Below the pieces are notes generated by a model. It saw only the letters and a program-made list of their open reading frames with translations, searched no databases and was not told the origin of the DNA. A stretch of 64,000 bases of DNA from Idiomarina seosinensis. GTDB lineage: Bacteria; Pseudomonadota; Gammaproteobacteria; Enterobacterales; Alteromonadaceae. Every line of letters starts with the position of its first letter. The first letter of the stretch is position 1. Shown in pieces: positions 30,114 through 39,427 of this stretch. The DNA is taken from the NCBI RefSeq assembly GCF_003987275.1, contig NZ_PIQF01000002.1, positions 186,001-250,000 of the forward strand. Direction: 5' to 3'. Both the position numbers and the translations under genes were made by a program.

Positions 30114-30590
30114 TCAGCAATCATAAATGTAGCCTTCTTTATTAATGCACAGTGAAGCACTGGCCCCACCCGGCTCATTAAAAGTTAGCTGACATTGACT
30201 GGTGCAATCAAGGTTTTGAGGCTTCCCCAAAGGACCGAACTCAACAGCAAAAGGCAACGATGGCGTATTAACTACTGCCAGTGTGTTATCAGTATAATTC
30301 AACAATCTATCGTTACTGTCAGTGGCTCCGGACGGTAAGGTATAAGCTGTTGAACCACAGTTTTGCTCCGGACGACCCAGTGTCGCTGAGGTAACGTAAG
30401 CGGCTTTGCAGTCATCTGTCGTTCTTTGCATCGCTGACAACTGGATATTGCGCAGCACGCTTTTAGCGCGCTCGCGCAATACCACACTATCAATGCCGTC
30501 AGTGCCAATAAATAAAGGTGCTGCACTGACGGACAATATACCCACCACTACCAGGACTATTATTAGCTCTACTAGGGTGAAGGCTTTCAT
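30114..30590 (-). CDS. mshC: MSHA minor pilin MshC
   Basis: Prepilin-like protein, 158 residues, starting MKAFTLVELIIVLVVVGIL with Glu at +5 of the mature form. The residue before the expected cleavage is Ala instead of the usual Gly; a TAA lies immediately upstream in frame, so no longer start restores Gly. The body has a C-terminal Cys pair (ASLCINKEGYIYDC) and other cysteines (DDCKAA, QNCGS, CTSQC). It starts seven bases after mshA. Confidence 0.85.
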   Translation of the reverse strand: MKAFTLVELIIVLVVVGILSVSAAPLFIGTDGIDSVVLRERAKSVLRNIQLSAMQRTTDDCKAAYVTSATLGRPEQNCGSTAYTLPSGATDSNDRLLNYTDNTLAVVNTPSLPFAVEFGPLGKPQNLDCTSQCQLTFNEPGGASASLCINKEGYIYDC

Positions 30591-30597
30591 TTATGCA

Positions 30598-31119
30598 TTA
30601 ACAACCACCTGTAACTGTGGTTACGGTTGCTTTGTTTGATTCATCTTCCGCTTCTGTATAAAGTAAATGACAACTGTCACCGTCTTCGGCGGTTATAGAA
30701 AAATCTACATCGCTAGATTCAAGAGACGATGGGTAAAAACCGACACTACCTTCTGCAGGGTTTCCTGCAGCTGCGGATGTACCACTCCCGGCGACCAAAG
30801 TCCAATCGGACGCATCCAGTCCTGCTGCAATATCAATGCCTCCAGCCGCAGCTTCAGGGTAACCGTAAACGATCGAAACAGATCCACCGTTTGTCTCTAC
30901 GGTGCTACCGCTAGCTGTTCCTGAACTACCGTCAACTAATGAGCGCGCGTAAACAGAATCCATTGCTCCTTTTACTGAGCCTTTAGCCCCCTCAACAGTG
31001 CTCACTCTCGCGTCTGAAGAAAAATTAATAAACTGCGGAGCTGCAGTCACTGCCAAAATCCCCAATACGACGATCACAATGATCAGCTCGATTAAGGTAA
31101 AACCTTTTTGATTACGCAT
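30598..31119 (-). CDS. mshA: MSHA major pilin MshA
   Basis: Probable major subunit of the mannose-sensitive haemagglutinin-type pilus. The 173-residue prepilin has MRNQKG before the cut, then FTLIELIIVIVVLGILAV with Glu at +5, and the MshA-like PQFINFSSDARVSTVEGAK. A C-terminal disulfide loop is formed by Cys in DSCHLLY and the final GGC. It is rich in Ser, Gly, Ala and Asp. A 55-base AT-rich leader separates it from mshB, which would allow extra transcription or translation of this abundant protein. Confidence 0.9.
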   Translation of the reverse strand: MRNQKGFTLIELIIVIVVLGILAVTAAPQFINFSSDARVSTVEGAKGSVKGAMDSVYARSLVDGSSGTASGSTVETNGGSVSIVYGYPEAAAGGIDIAAGLDASDWTLVAGSGTSAAAGNPAEGSVGFYPSSLESSDVDFSITAEDGDSCHLLYTEAEDESNKATVTTVTGGC

Positions 31120-31174
31120 AGTGTTACTCTCTCTATGTTGAACAATTTTAAATTAAAACTTGTGACACACTTTA

Positions 31175-31786
31175 TCAGTTATTGTTATTACTGAATACGG
31201 TTACGCCACCATTTCTTGGGTTATAGACAAAAGCGTTGCCGGTTGTCTGGTAATCGGTTCCGCTGGGTGCGGTGTTTAGATTCTTAATGGTATTGGCCAA
31301 GAAATAGACACACAATTGGTTGTCCATTGTCGGCTCGGGATTGGCGACTGCATGGGTGTAATAGCGGTTTTCTCCCAGTGTGGTGAAGTCATCGGTTATG
31401 GTCGGCGAACCCTGCAAAATTCCCTGCATTAAGCTCATACAGTCAGCGCTGGTTAAATTTTCATCGTTAATCGAGTTGTCGCCGCGAGCGGTTACTGGAT
31501 AGCCTGTGTTGCCATCAACATAGATGGGTAACGAATCCAGCTCCACTTGCGCGCCGGCACCATCGGTGCCATTGCCTCTTGGGCGGCCACGGAGTTCCCA
31601 TTCCCCCCGAGCGATGCCGACAGCACTGGCAAAACCTCCTGCTACACCCTCGATAGCTGAATCTTCAGCGTCTGCTGTTACATCGGTAAAGCGCGGTAAC
31701 GCGGAAGCCGCCAATAACCCCAAAATTACCACCACGATAATCAATTCTATAATGGTGAAACCGTACTGTTGCTTAACCGCTCTCAT
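31175..31786 (-). CDS. mshB: MSHA pilin MshB
   Basis: Second pilin of the locus, 203 residues, with the leader MRAVKQQYG before FTIIELIIVVVILGLLAASA; Glu at +5 is kept. The region ALPRFTDVTADAEDSAIEGVA is MshB-like. A Cys pair (ADCMSLM and NQLCVYF) and an Asn-rich C-terminus follow. It lies immediately upstream of mshA, where MshB is expected. A 79-base AT-rich gap after mshF could hold an internal promoter. Confidence 0.87.
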   Translation of the reverse strand: MRAVKQQYGFTIIELIIVVVILGLLAASALPRFTDVTADAEDSAIEGVAGGFASAVGIARGEWELRGRPRGNGTDGAGAQVELDSLPIYVDGNTGYPVTARGDNSINDENLTSADCMSLMQGILQGSPTITDDFTTLGENRYYTHAVANPEPTMDNQLCVYFLANTIKNLNTAPSGTDYQTTGNAFVYNPRNGGVTVFSNNNN

Positions 31787-31865
31787 GACTTGCGTCCTTT
31801 ATTACATATGGTCATAGTTTATAACTTTAATTTTACATTTAATAGTAATTACGCTTGGTTTTTGA

Positions 31866-32312
31866 TCAATTTATTTGACCTGTTTCACTGTTATAAAACA
31901 GCGTAAACATTTGCTCGTCTGAATTTCCATTGAGTCGATACGAACAACCCTGTGGTTGTTCCGAAATAACCAGGTTATAACGACCACCGGCCAACATCTG
32001 CCACAATTCATGACAGCCGTTTTCAACACTTGGCCAGCCTTGCTGGTTCATTATAATTTCAACTTTTGAATCACGGGTCATTAACCAGACGGTGGATGGT
32101 CTACCGCGCCGCAACCACTCGGTTTTGGTCAATAGTAGATTCTCATTAAATCGCTTAAGCAGTACTTCACGCTCAGCCTGTTGCCAGCCCCAACCGTCTC
32201 CTATAAAGCCTTTTTTTAACATCAACATTATCAACAGGCCGATAGCAACGACAACTAAAACGGTTTGTAACCACCGTTTTAAATTGCTTTGCGCTCTATC
32301 TTCCGCTGTCAT
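31866..32312 (-). CDS. mshF: MSHA biogenesis protein MshF
   Basis: Small bitopic protein of 148 residues with one N-terminal membrane helix (about residues 15-32, LQTVLVVVAIGLLIMLML) and a soluble domain. Identification rests on position between mshG and mshB and on size; MshF sequences are weakly conserved. Its function in pilus assembly is not established. Confidence 0.75.
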   Translation of the reverse strand: MTAEDRAQSNLKRWLQTVLVVVAIGLLIMLMLKKGFIGDGWGWQQAEREVLLKRFNENLLLTKTEWLRRGRPSTVWLMTRDSKVEIIMNQQGWPSVENGCHELWQMLAGGRYNLVISEQPQGCSYRLNGNSDEQMFTLFYNSETGQIN

Positions 32313-32327
32313 TTTCGTCTCTGCCCG

Positions 32328-33599
32328 TTAACCGCCCTGATAAGCACTCATCATATCCCACATTGGGGTAAATATGCCGAGGGCCAATATCAACACCATA
32401 ACCGCTACCACCGCTATCATGGCTGGCTCGATACGCGCTGTTAATGTTTTAAGATCGTAGTCTGTTTCGCGTTCATAGTATTCAGCCACTTCTCTTAATA
32501 ACGTATCGATACGGCCCGTTTCTTCACCCACCACGATCATTTGCATCACCAGCGGTGTAAATAACTGGGACTGCCGTGCGGCGCGTGATAAGTTTTCCCC
32601 GCGTTCTATGGATCGGCGAATATCGAGAATCTTTTTTTCCATCCAGGCATTATCCACCGCTTCGGCTACCAGCGATAACGCCTGAGTCAGCGGTACACCC
32701 GCGCCCAGCATCACCGAAAAGCTACGCGAGAATCGCGCCAGCATCGATCGCTCCAGAATGCTGCCAATAATTGGGACCTTCAGCTTAAGGCTGTCCCACA
32801 ACAACCTTCCGTTCTTGGTCGCTTTGTAATAGCGAAGACCAAAAAAACTGGCAGTCATGGCAATAATCATTAGCGGCCAGTAATTGACAAAGAAATCAGA
32901 GGTTCCTAATAGCGCTCGAGTCGCCCAGGGTAATTCAACGTTAAATCGGCTGAACATATCGGCGAATGTCGGGATCACAAATATGTTTAATACGAACAGC
33001 GCAATGACCAAGGCTATCAATACAAAGCTCGGGTAACGGGTCGCCGCTTTGATTCGCTTACGGGTGTCCTGCTCTTTCTCAAGATATAGCGCGAGTTGCT
33101 CGAAAGATTCTTCCAGCTGCCCGGTATTTTCGCCGACGTGAACGATGGCGATGACCAGCTTTGGAAATACTTTTTTATGCAGGGCCAGTCCGGCAGATAA
33201 GGTCCGGCCGCGCTCTAGCTGGCTATGAACGTCGCGTAATGCCCGCTTCATTCGTTTGTTTTGTGTACTGTCGGATAATCCCTCTATAGCGCGCAGAATA
33301 GGAATGCCCGCATTCGTCAACGAGTACATTTGCCGACAAAAGATGATCAGCTGATCGAGATCGACTTGTGGCTCCAGCGCGTCCCGCATGGTTTGTATCA
33401 CTGAGCCAATACTCAGGGTAGTATCGCTGCGCTTAGTGTCATTGCGGCCAGTCGGTTTACTACCACCGGCTGCGTTAACCTGCACCGGAATTAGCCCACG
33501 ACTCATCAGGTTACTGGCTGCTGCACGAGAGTCATTGGCTTCGACATCGCCCGTTTGTAAGTTGCCGTTTTTATCCCGCGCCTGATAGCGAAACCGCAT
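32328..33599 (-). CDS. mshG: MSHA platform protein MshG (PilC/GspF family)
   Basis: Polytopic inner-membrane platform of the pilus machine. The 423-residue protein begins MRFRYQARDKNG at ATG 33599, just after the mshE stop and behind GAGGAG; the reading frame upstream overlaps mshE and is not family-like. It shows the duplicated T2SS-F domain: FCRQMYSLTNAGIPILRAI and FSRSFSVMLGAGVPLTQAL, each followed by VGENTGQLEE or VGEETGRIDT, with three predicted membrane helices. Confidence 0.93.
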   Translation of the reverse strand: MRFRYQARDKNGNLQTGDVEANDSRAAASNLMSRGLIPVQVNAAGGSKPTGRNDTKRSDTTLSIGSVIQTMRDALEPQVDLDQLIIFCRQMYSLTNAGIPILRAIEGLSDSTQNKRMKRALRDVHSQLERGRTLSAGLALHKKVFPKLVIAIVHVGENTGQLEESFEQLALYLEKEQDTRKRIKAATRYPSFVLIALVIALFVLNIFVIPTFADMFSRFNVELPWATRALLGTSDFFVNYWPLMIIAMTASFFGLRYYKATKNGRLLWDSLKLKVPIIGSILERSMLARFSRSFSVMLGAGVPLTQALSLVAEAVDNAWMEKKILDIRRSIERGENLSRAARQSQLFTPLVMQMIVVGEETGRIDTLLREVAEYYERETDYDLKTLTARIEPAMIAVVAVMVLILALGIFTPMWDMMSAYQGG

Positions 33600-33600
33600 A

Positions 33601-35370
33601 CTAAGACTCCTCAGCCTCGGCATTGGCATCGCTTTCTATGTCAGTCTTAGCAAGCGTAATGTTATCTTCCACGCTTTCCGCCAAAAATAACACTTCCTCG
33701 ACGCTGGTTATTCCTTGCTGCGCATATTCCAGCGCTACCAGCGCCATCGACCGAAATCCCGGTGCCTCATTAGCTGCTTCAGCAAATTGCTGGGTATCGT
33801 TCATGCGTAATGCGTCCATCATTGGTCGGTTCATTTCCAGCAGTTCGAAAACACCAATACGACCTTTGTAACCCGTGTGGTTACAGGACTGACAACCGCT
33901 ACCCATTTTGTAGGTTTTGGCGGAGCTGTCTTTTTCTAGATGCTCCAGTAATGCCGCTTGGTCATCATCCAGGGGCTTGGCCGTCGCACAATTATCACAC
34001 ACCCGACGCACCAGTCGTTGGGCAATAATACCGCGCAGTGCGGCAGCGACTAAATACGATGGCGCGCCCATGTCTATTAGCCGCATGGCACTCGTGATCG
34101 CATCATTGGTGTGTAACGTTGATAACACTAAGTGACCGGTTATAGCGCCACGCAAGCCTATCTCGACCGTTTCATGGTCACGCATCTCACCGACCATGAT
34201 GATATCGGGATCCTGACGCAAGGTGGTGCGCAAGACACGCGCGAAATCGAGACCAATTTTTTTATTGGTCTGCACCTGAGAAATCCTTGGCAGTCGATAC
34301 TCGACTGGATCCTCGACCGTAATCACCTTTTTCTTTTCGGTATTGAGCTCGCTCAACGCGCCGTATAGCGTGGTTGTTTTACCTGAGCCGGTAGGTCCGG
34401 TCACCAGCAACATTCCATGCGGCCGCCCAATTAATGCACGTACGCGTTTTAACAGAGGCGCCGGCATACCCGTTTGTTCCAGCGATAAAATACCGCTGGT
34501 CTGATCCAGTAAACGCATAACGCAGGATTCGCCATACTGTACGGGCATGGTCGATACACGCACATCAATACTGTGGTTTTTAACCTTAATATTAAAGCGA
34601 CCATCCTGGGGTAAACGGCGTTCAGAAATATCCATGCCCGACATTAGCTTTAGGCGTAGCACCAACGCATTGGCGATATTAGTCTCGTCGAGGATGTTTT
34701 CCTGCAGCACGCCGTCAATACGCTGCCGAATGCGCAGCATATTCTCGTCGGGCTCGATGTGGATATCTGATGCCCGTACTTGTACGGCATCCTCGAACAG
34801 CGACTGCAACAGTTTGGCAACGGTCGCGTCTTCGCCCTCTTCATCCAGACTTAAAGTACCAAGCTCAAATTCTGAGGTTTCTTCGTACTCATCCTGCAGT
34901 TGGCTGGCAAAGGTCTCTATCTCTTTCGTACGCCGATATAGAGCATCAAAGGCCTGCAGTAGCTCGGACTCCGAAACGACCGCAAATTCGAGATTTCTTG
35001 GCGCTAACCGTTGGGTGATAGCATCAACTGCGGATAAGTCAGCGGGATCGCTCATTCCCACTAACGCAGAAGAATCGTCCGACTCAATAACCAACGCACG
35101 ATGTCGTCGTGCCTGAACCTCGGGCAGTAACTTGAAAGTTTGTGGTGGAATTTGTCGGTCGCTAATCGATAACAGCGGTAACTTTAATTGCTGCGACAAG
35201 AATTCAAGCAGCTTTGATTCAGTAATGTAACCCAGCTCGATAAGTGTTGCGCCAAGCTTACGACCTGATTGCTTTTGCTCTTTTAAGGCATTGTCTAACT
35301 GCTGTTCACTAATGACCTGTTCCTGAACCAACAGATCACCAAGACGCATTTTAAGGCGTGGGCGTTTCAT
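33601..35370 (-). CDS. mshE: MSHA extension ATPase MshE
   Basis: Hexameric ATPase that drives pilus extension. The 589-residue protein opens with two MshEN-type c-di-GMP motifs: RLGDLLVQEQVI with L and Q spacing at residues 9-32, and KLGATLIELGYI at 38-61. The PilB/GspE core follows with Walker A TGPTGSGKTTT, Walker B IIMVGEMRD, HTND His box, and the zinc tetracysteine CDNC/CQSC. The ATG at 35370 has AAGGAG five bases upstream. In Vibrio cholerae this N-terminal domain binds c-di-GMP to activate pilus extension, and the intact motif implies the same here. Confidence 0.95.
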   Translation of the reverse strand: MKRPRLKMRLGDLLVQEQVISEQQLDNALKEQKQSGRKLGATLIELGYITESKLLEFLSQQLKLPLLSISDRQIPPQTFKLLPEVQARRHRALVIESDDSSALVGMSDPADLSAVDAITQRLAPRNLEFAVVSESELLQAFDALYRRTKEIETFASQLQDEYEETSEFELGTLSLDEEGEDATVAKLLQSLFEDAVQVRASDIHIEPDENMLRIRQRIDGVLQENILDETNIANALVLRLKLMSGMDISERRLPQDGRFNIKVKNHSIDVRVSTMPVQYGESCVMRLLDQTSGILSLEQTGMPAPLLKRVRALIGRPHGMLLVTGPTGSGKTTTLYGALSELNTEKKKVITVEDPVEYRLPRISQVQTNKKIGLDFARVLRTTLRQDPDIIMVGEMRDHETVEIGLRGAITGHLVLSTLHTNDAITSAMRLIDMGAPSYLVAAALRGIIAQRLVRRVCDNCATAKPLDDDQAALLEHLEKDSSAKTYKMGSGCQSCNHTGYKGRIGVFELLEMNRPMMDALRMNDTQQFAEAANEAPGFRSMALVALEYAQQGITSVEEVLFLAESVEDNITLAKTDIESDANAEAEES

Positions 35371-36433
35371 GCTGGCTCCTTAACTGTTGTATCTGCTGAG
35401 CAATAAATTCCAGCGTGGCCTGGTTACCGACCAATTGCGCCGCACGCTCGAAGTACCGCAGGGCTGCCTGCGGATCAGTATCTCTTAGTGCCAGGGCAAG
35501 ACCCAGATGCCAGCGGCCTTTATCGGGTTCGACCTTAACTAATGCACGGTAGCTGCTGCTCATTAGTGCCGTATCATTCAGTTTTTGTCCCAGCTCTGCC
35601 ATAAACTGATAATACTGTTTAAACTCATTCGGGTCTGGCTGACGTTGCATTAAAAGCTGTTTTGCCGATCCTGCTTCACCTCTTTTATCAAGCATGCTGG
35701 CCGCTAACAGACGTAACGAATGAGCATTCGGAAACGCTTCCAGGCCATCGCGTAAAATGGACAATCCCTTATTGAGTTGACCACGCCCATACTCAAGCGC
35801 CGCCCACTCCTTGCGCGCTTCATGCAAATCGGGTTTGGCGTCGAGAGCATCGCTGAAATAATCAGAAGCATCACTAAATAATCCTCTGGACTGCGCATCA
35901 CGGGCTTTTCTTAGCGCTCTCTCTGCTATCTCTGCAGCACTCAGATTAACGCTTCTTTTGGTAAATGAGCCTTTGTCGTTAGTTGTTTTAGTATTTTGTT
36001 GCCGGTCAGCCTCAGGCTCGGTTCTCTCTACTTTTGCCTTTACCGGGTTTGCTTCTTTTGCCCGGGCGATAGCGGCTGTATCGATTTGCTCTGGCAGCTC
36101 AAATGGCTTTGCTGAGTCCTCCTCAGCGGGCTGTTGAGAGTCTGATGGTTGTTGTTGCGTCGTCGCCAGCGGCTGCGGATTCAACGGTTGTTCCGCTACT
36201 GACTGAGGTTCTGAGCTATTTTCGTTGGCGCGGGTGCTATCGCTACCAAACCCTATTTCGTCACTCATAAAAACAAGCGCCAGCACAACAATACTGAACA
36301 GCAGCAGTACCACTAACTTAGTACCAATAGGGGATCTCCGGCGAGGCGCAACCGCTGACCCCTGATAACCGCTCGACCCGGACTGTTGATGACGCTTATC
36401 AAGGTCTTTTAGCACTTTATTGATGATGCTCAT
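35351..36433 (-). CDS. mshN: MSHA biogenesis protein MshN (TPR protein)
   Basis: Bitopic protein of 360 residues: a short cytoplasmic N-terminus (MSIINKVLKDLDKRHQQ), one membrane helix (about residues 38-55), a Pro/Gln/Glu-rich linker, and a C-terminal TPR array from about residue 165 (AERALRKARDAQSRGLF, YFSDALDAKPDLHEARKEW). Such TPR proteins help assemble pilus or secretin complexes. Start overlaps the mshM stop (ATGA) and its end overlaps the mshE start. Confidence 0.88.
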   Translation of the reverse strand: MSIINKVLKDLDKRHQQSGSSGYQGSAVAPRRRSPIGTKLVVLLLFSIVVLALVFMSDEIGFGSDSTRANENSSEPQSVAEQPLNPQPLATTQQQPSDSQQPAEEDSAKPFELPEQIDTAAIARAKEANPVKAKVERTEPEADRQQNTKTTNDKGSFTKRSVNLSAAEIAERALRKARDAQSRGLFSDASDYFSDALDAKPDLHEARKEWAALEYGRGQLNKGLSILRDGLEAFPNAHSLRLLAASMLDKRGEAGSAKQLLMQRQPDPNEFKQYYQFMAELGQKLNDTALMSSSYRALVKVEPDKGRWHLGLALALRDTDPQAALRYFERAAQLVGNQATLEFIAQQIQQLRSQHETPTP

Positions 36434-37374
36434 GAGCTTAGTCCTAAGCTCTGAAGAATCTTACTAATCGGCATTTGCATATAACGCAGGCTTGCTATTC
36501 CAATAATAATGATAAGTGCGCTAACAATCAGCCACACCACCAAGCGGTAATTCCGTGGTTTATAAACAACATCCTCGGTGTCTTCGGCAGCAAGCTTAAG
36601 ATCTCTGTAGGTTAGCTGATGTCGTCCTTCTCCGTAGGCCAGTAGCAGCATTTTATGACACAACATATTAACCAGCCGCGGTATGCCACGACTGCATTGA
36701 TAAACGGAGTTTACTACTGAACTAGAAAAGATTGGCGCCCCTTTATAACCTGCAACGTTCATCCGGTGGCCAATATATTGTGACGTTTCATTGGCGTTCA
36801 TTGCTGTAAGACGGTAGGAAAAGCTAATCCGTTGCCGCAACTGGCGAAATCGATGCTGCTGCAAACGCTCATCTAGCTCGGGTTGACCAATCAACACAAT
36901 ATGAATCAACTTGCGCGACTCTGTTTCCATATTAGACAACAGCCTTACTGCCTCCAGACTATCCTCGGGGAGTGCCTGCGCCTCATCTATCAGTAAAACT
37001 ACGGACTTACCTGACTGATTAATATCAACTAGCCGTTGTTGCAGAACCCGTGCCAATTGATGCTCTGTTTCTATAGTCTGGGTATCAACTTCCAGTTCGT
37101 GGGCGATGGCGCGTCTAAGTTCTTCAGGATTCAAATAGGAGTCAGGGACATAGGCGGTTCGAAAAAAGTCCGGAATCTCGTCCAGTAGACGCCGACATAA
37201 CAAGGTTTTACCAGTGCCTACTTCGCCGGTTACTTTAATAAACCCTTCGCCTGTATTCAGGGCTGTCAGTACCACCTTCACCGCTTGCGCATGACTGTCT
37301 AGCTCGCAATAAAATTGCGTGTTAGGCGTTATCGTAAACGGCAGTTGTCTTAATCCATAGTGATACAAATACAT
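36430..37374 (-). CDS. mshM: MSHA ATPase MshM (ExeA-like AAA+)
   Basis: AAA+ ATPase of the ExeA/GspA group, 314 residues. Walker A GEVGTGKT is near residue 52, Walker B VVLLIDEAQALP near 125, and a C-terminal membrane helix LVVWLIVSALIIIIGIASL near 280. ExeA-type proteins help place secretins in the peptidoglycan, a plausible role with the adjacent MshL. I start it at ATG 37374 (MYLYHYGLRQLPF), the family N-terminus, rather than a TTG two codons upstream. Confidence 0.9.
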   Translation of the reverse strand: MYLYHYGLRQLPFTITPNTQFYCELDSHAQAVKVVLTALNTGEGFIKVTGEVGTGKTLLCRRLLDEIPDFFRTAYVPDSYLNPEELRRAIAHELEVDTQTIETEHQLARVLQQRLVDINQSGKSVVLLIDEAQALPEDSLEAVRLLSNMETESRKLIHIVLIGQPELDERLQQHRFRQLRQRISFSYRLTAMNANETSQYIGHRMNVAGYKGAPIFSSSVVNSVYQCSRGIPRLVNMLCHKMLLLAYGEGRHQLTYRDLKLAAEDTEDVVYKPRNYRLVVWLIVSALIIIIGIASLRYMQMPISKILQSLGLSS

Positions 37375-37394
37375 AAGCAACGGCTAGCCAACTA

Positions 37395-39083
37395 TTAACG
37401 GTTTAACTCAGGGAACCAAGTTTCTAAAAGTTCCCGCGAACGCTCAAGTTCCTGTTGCCAGGTATCCACACCGATCACAGTCGGCTTAATCAAAATCACC
37501 AGTTCTTTTTTCTGAGCACTATTACTTCTATTCGTAAATAAGTTACCAATCAACGGGATATCGCCAAATAATGGTACCTTTTGAATATCTTCACTGGTTG
37601 ATGTCTGCATCAACCCTCCGAGCACCACAATCTCACCATTGCGCGCTCTAACTATGGTATCGGACTCACGAATATTGCTTCGGGCAAGTGGCAGCCTGAG
37701 TGTCTCATCGCCAATCTGTATTACTTTCTCTTGTTCAGCGGTTTCGACCACAGAAGGGTGAACATGCAGAGTAACGACGCCATCGTCGCTAATCTGCGGT
37801 GTCACATCTAAAGAAATACCTGAGAAAAACGGTGTGAGTTCGACGTCAGAGCTGGTAAGGGCGTCACTGATGCCCGAACTGTTGGTCTGCGACTGAACAT
37901 CAGTCACGTAGTACTCATCCTCACCGATTTTTATTACCGCTTTTTGGTTATTGGACGCACTGACCCTTGGATTAGACAAAACCTGGACACTCCCCTGGGT
38001 TTGCAGCAGATCTAAAAAGCCAGAGAAATTATTATCCTGAAAACGTAAACCAAAGACCCCGTTACTTGTGGCAGCGCTTAAATCGTTCGGTATCGAGCCG
38101 TTAAAACTTACGTCAAAACCAGACGACAATTGATCCAGCTCACTCCAGCGAATACCCTGCTGAAATTCATCACCCAGGGTCACTTCGATAATGCGCGCTT
38201 CCAAAATAACTTGTCGTTGTAAGCGTGTTTGTATAGTGGACAGGAACTCCCCAACAGCCCTCAACTTTGAAGGCTGAGCAGTTACGCTAACAATACCAGC
38301 CTGGGGCGATAAAACGACACTGCCTGAGGTACCCACCACCTTTTCCAACATCGATTCAAGCGAACCCCACAGATCAGTTTCTGACTGAGTGCTGATACTT
38401 GCTCCATTGCCCTGTTGATTATTACTTTGGAAGCTACTTCCGCCTTGGCTGCCCCCACTACCACCAATCATTCCCGGGTTATTAAAGCTGCCCGAACTGC
38501 TACTCATATTAGAGGAATTGCCAAGGTTTCCACTTTGATTACGTTCCTGGCTAACGCCACCACTGCTAATCTGAGTTTGGGACATGCCAAAACGCTTTAG
38601 TGACAAGTAATCCAAGGAAAACGTCTTAGTTCTGACACCCTGCGGAAAGACTTGGATCATCCGGTTGTTTTGTTTTATTTCATAACCGTATGTATCTCCA
38701 ATAACATCAAGCGTTTCAACTATCGTGACGTCTTTGAGATCGACCGAAATGGTACCGTCTACATCCGGGTGAACGATAATGTTATAGGGCGTATCCACCG
38801 TTAAGCTATAAAAGAAGTCGCGTGCCTCTACCTCGTCTGCCTGTAATACAAAACGGGGCTCTTGCAGGATACTATTTTCTCCGCGTTGCTCAGACGGCTC
38901 CGTCAAAAAGGCGAGCACCTCATCGGGGATTTTATCTTTACTTTTAGTATTGTTACTGGTTTGCTGTCTATCTACTGACTGATGACCTTTCAATGCATCA
39001 TAAGGTTCTGATGGACTATGAGTCGGATGATACGCACAACCCGCTAGCACACTCAACACGCCTATACTAAGAAGCCATTTCAT
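37395..39083 (-). CDS. mshL: MSHA outer-membrane secretin MshL
   Basis: Outer-membrane ring through which the pilus emerges. The 562-residue lipoprotein has lipobox LSVLAGC, a secretin N-terminal domain (about residues 75-155), a Ser/Gly/Asn-rich low-complexity linker (about 170-235) and the secretin domain (about 255-545) with VQVLSNPRVSASNNQKAVI, the VPLFGDIPLIGNLF signature and LVILIKPTVI. Its ATG overlaps the mshK stop (TAATG). Confidence 0.94.
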   Translation of the reverse strand: MKWLLSIGVLSVLAGCAYHPTHSPSEPYDALKGHQSVDRQQTSNNTKSKDKIPDEVLAFLTEPSEQRGENSILQEPRFVLQADEVEARDFFYSLTVDTPYNIIVHPDVDGTISVDLKDVTIVETLDVIGDTYGYEIKQNNRMIQVFPQGVRTKTFSLDYLSLKRFGMSQTQISSGGVSQERNQSGNLGNSSNMSSSSGSFNNPGMIGGSGGSQGGSSFQSNNQQGNGASISTQSETDLWGSLESMLEKVVGTSGSVVLSPQAGIVSVTAQPSKLRAVGEFLSTIQTRLQRQVILEARIIEVTLGDEFQQGIRWSELDQLSSGFDVSFNGSIPNDLSAATSNGVFGLRFQDNNFSGFLDLLQTQGSVQVLSNPRVSASNNQKAVIKIGEDEYYVTDVQSQTNSSGISDALTSSDVELTPFFSGISLDVTPQISDDGVVTLHVHPSVVETAEQEKVIQIGDETLRLPLARSNIRESDTIVRARNGEIVVLGGLMQTSTSEDIQKVPLFGDIPLIGNLFTNRSNSAQKKELVILIKPTVIGVDTWQQELERSRELLETWFPELNR

Positions 39084-39427
39084 TAGCCGCCTCCATTAAT
39101 CGCTGAGCGTTTTTTTATTTTTTTCCCAAACATCGTTAATTCGAGTTCTTGTTGATCATTTTGCAGCCGAATGCGCTGACTTTCGATAGCAGTAATTCGA
39201 TAGTTACCCACTTTGTCTCCCAGTTGATAACGCTGCCCATCAATAATGGCGTAGCTATTGTTACCAAACGAAATAATTTGCGTTAGTGTCAGCTGACGTT
39301 GCTGTGTCGTACCATTTTCGCTCGCCGTGGGGCTCCAACCGTACGGTCTTGTCGGGTCACTGGCCTTGGCTGCAACAGAAATTGCGGCAAGCGTTAAGGC
39401 AATCAATAGTTTATAGTTGCTAACCAC
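39083..39427 (-). CDS. mshK: MSHA biogenesis protein MshK
   Basis: Small exported protein, likely PilP-like, 114 residues. I start it at GTG 39427 because AAGGAG lies seven bases upstream; the result is a clean signal sequence ([21 protein letters not shown]). The ATG at 39448 would place the ribosome site inside the gene. The mature part (DPTRPYGWSP, SYAIIDGQRYQLGDKVG) has the short beta fold of PilP/GspC-HR proteins that bind the secretin. Confidence 0.8.
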   Translation of the reverse strand: MVSNYKLLIALTLAAISVAAKASDPTRPYGWSPTASENGTTQQRQLTLTQIISFGNNSYAIIDGQRYQLGDKVGNYRITAIESQRIRLQNDQQELELTMFGKKIKKRSAINGGG

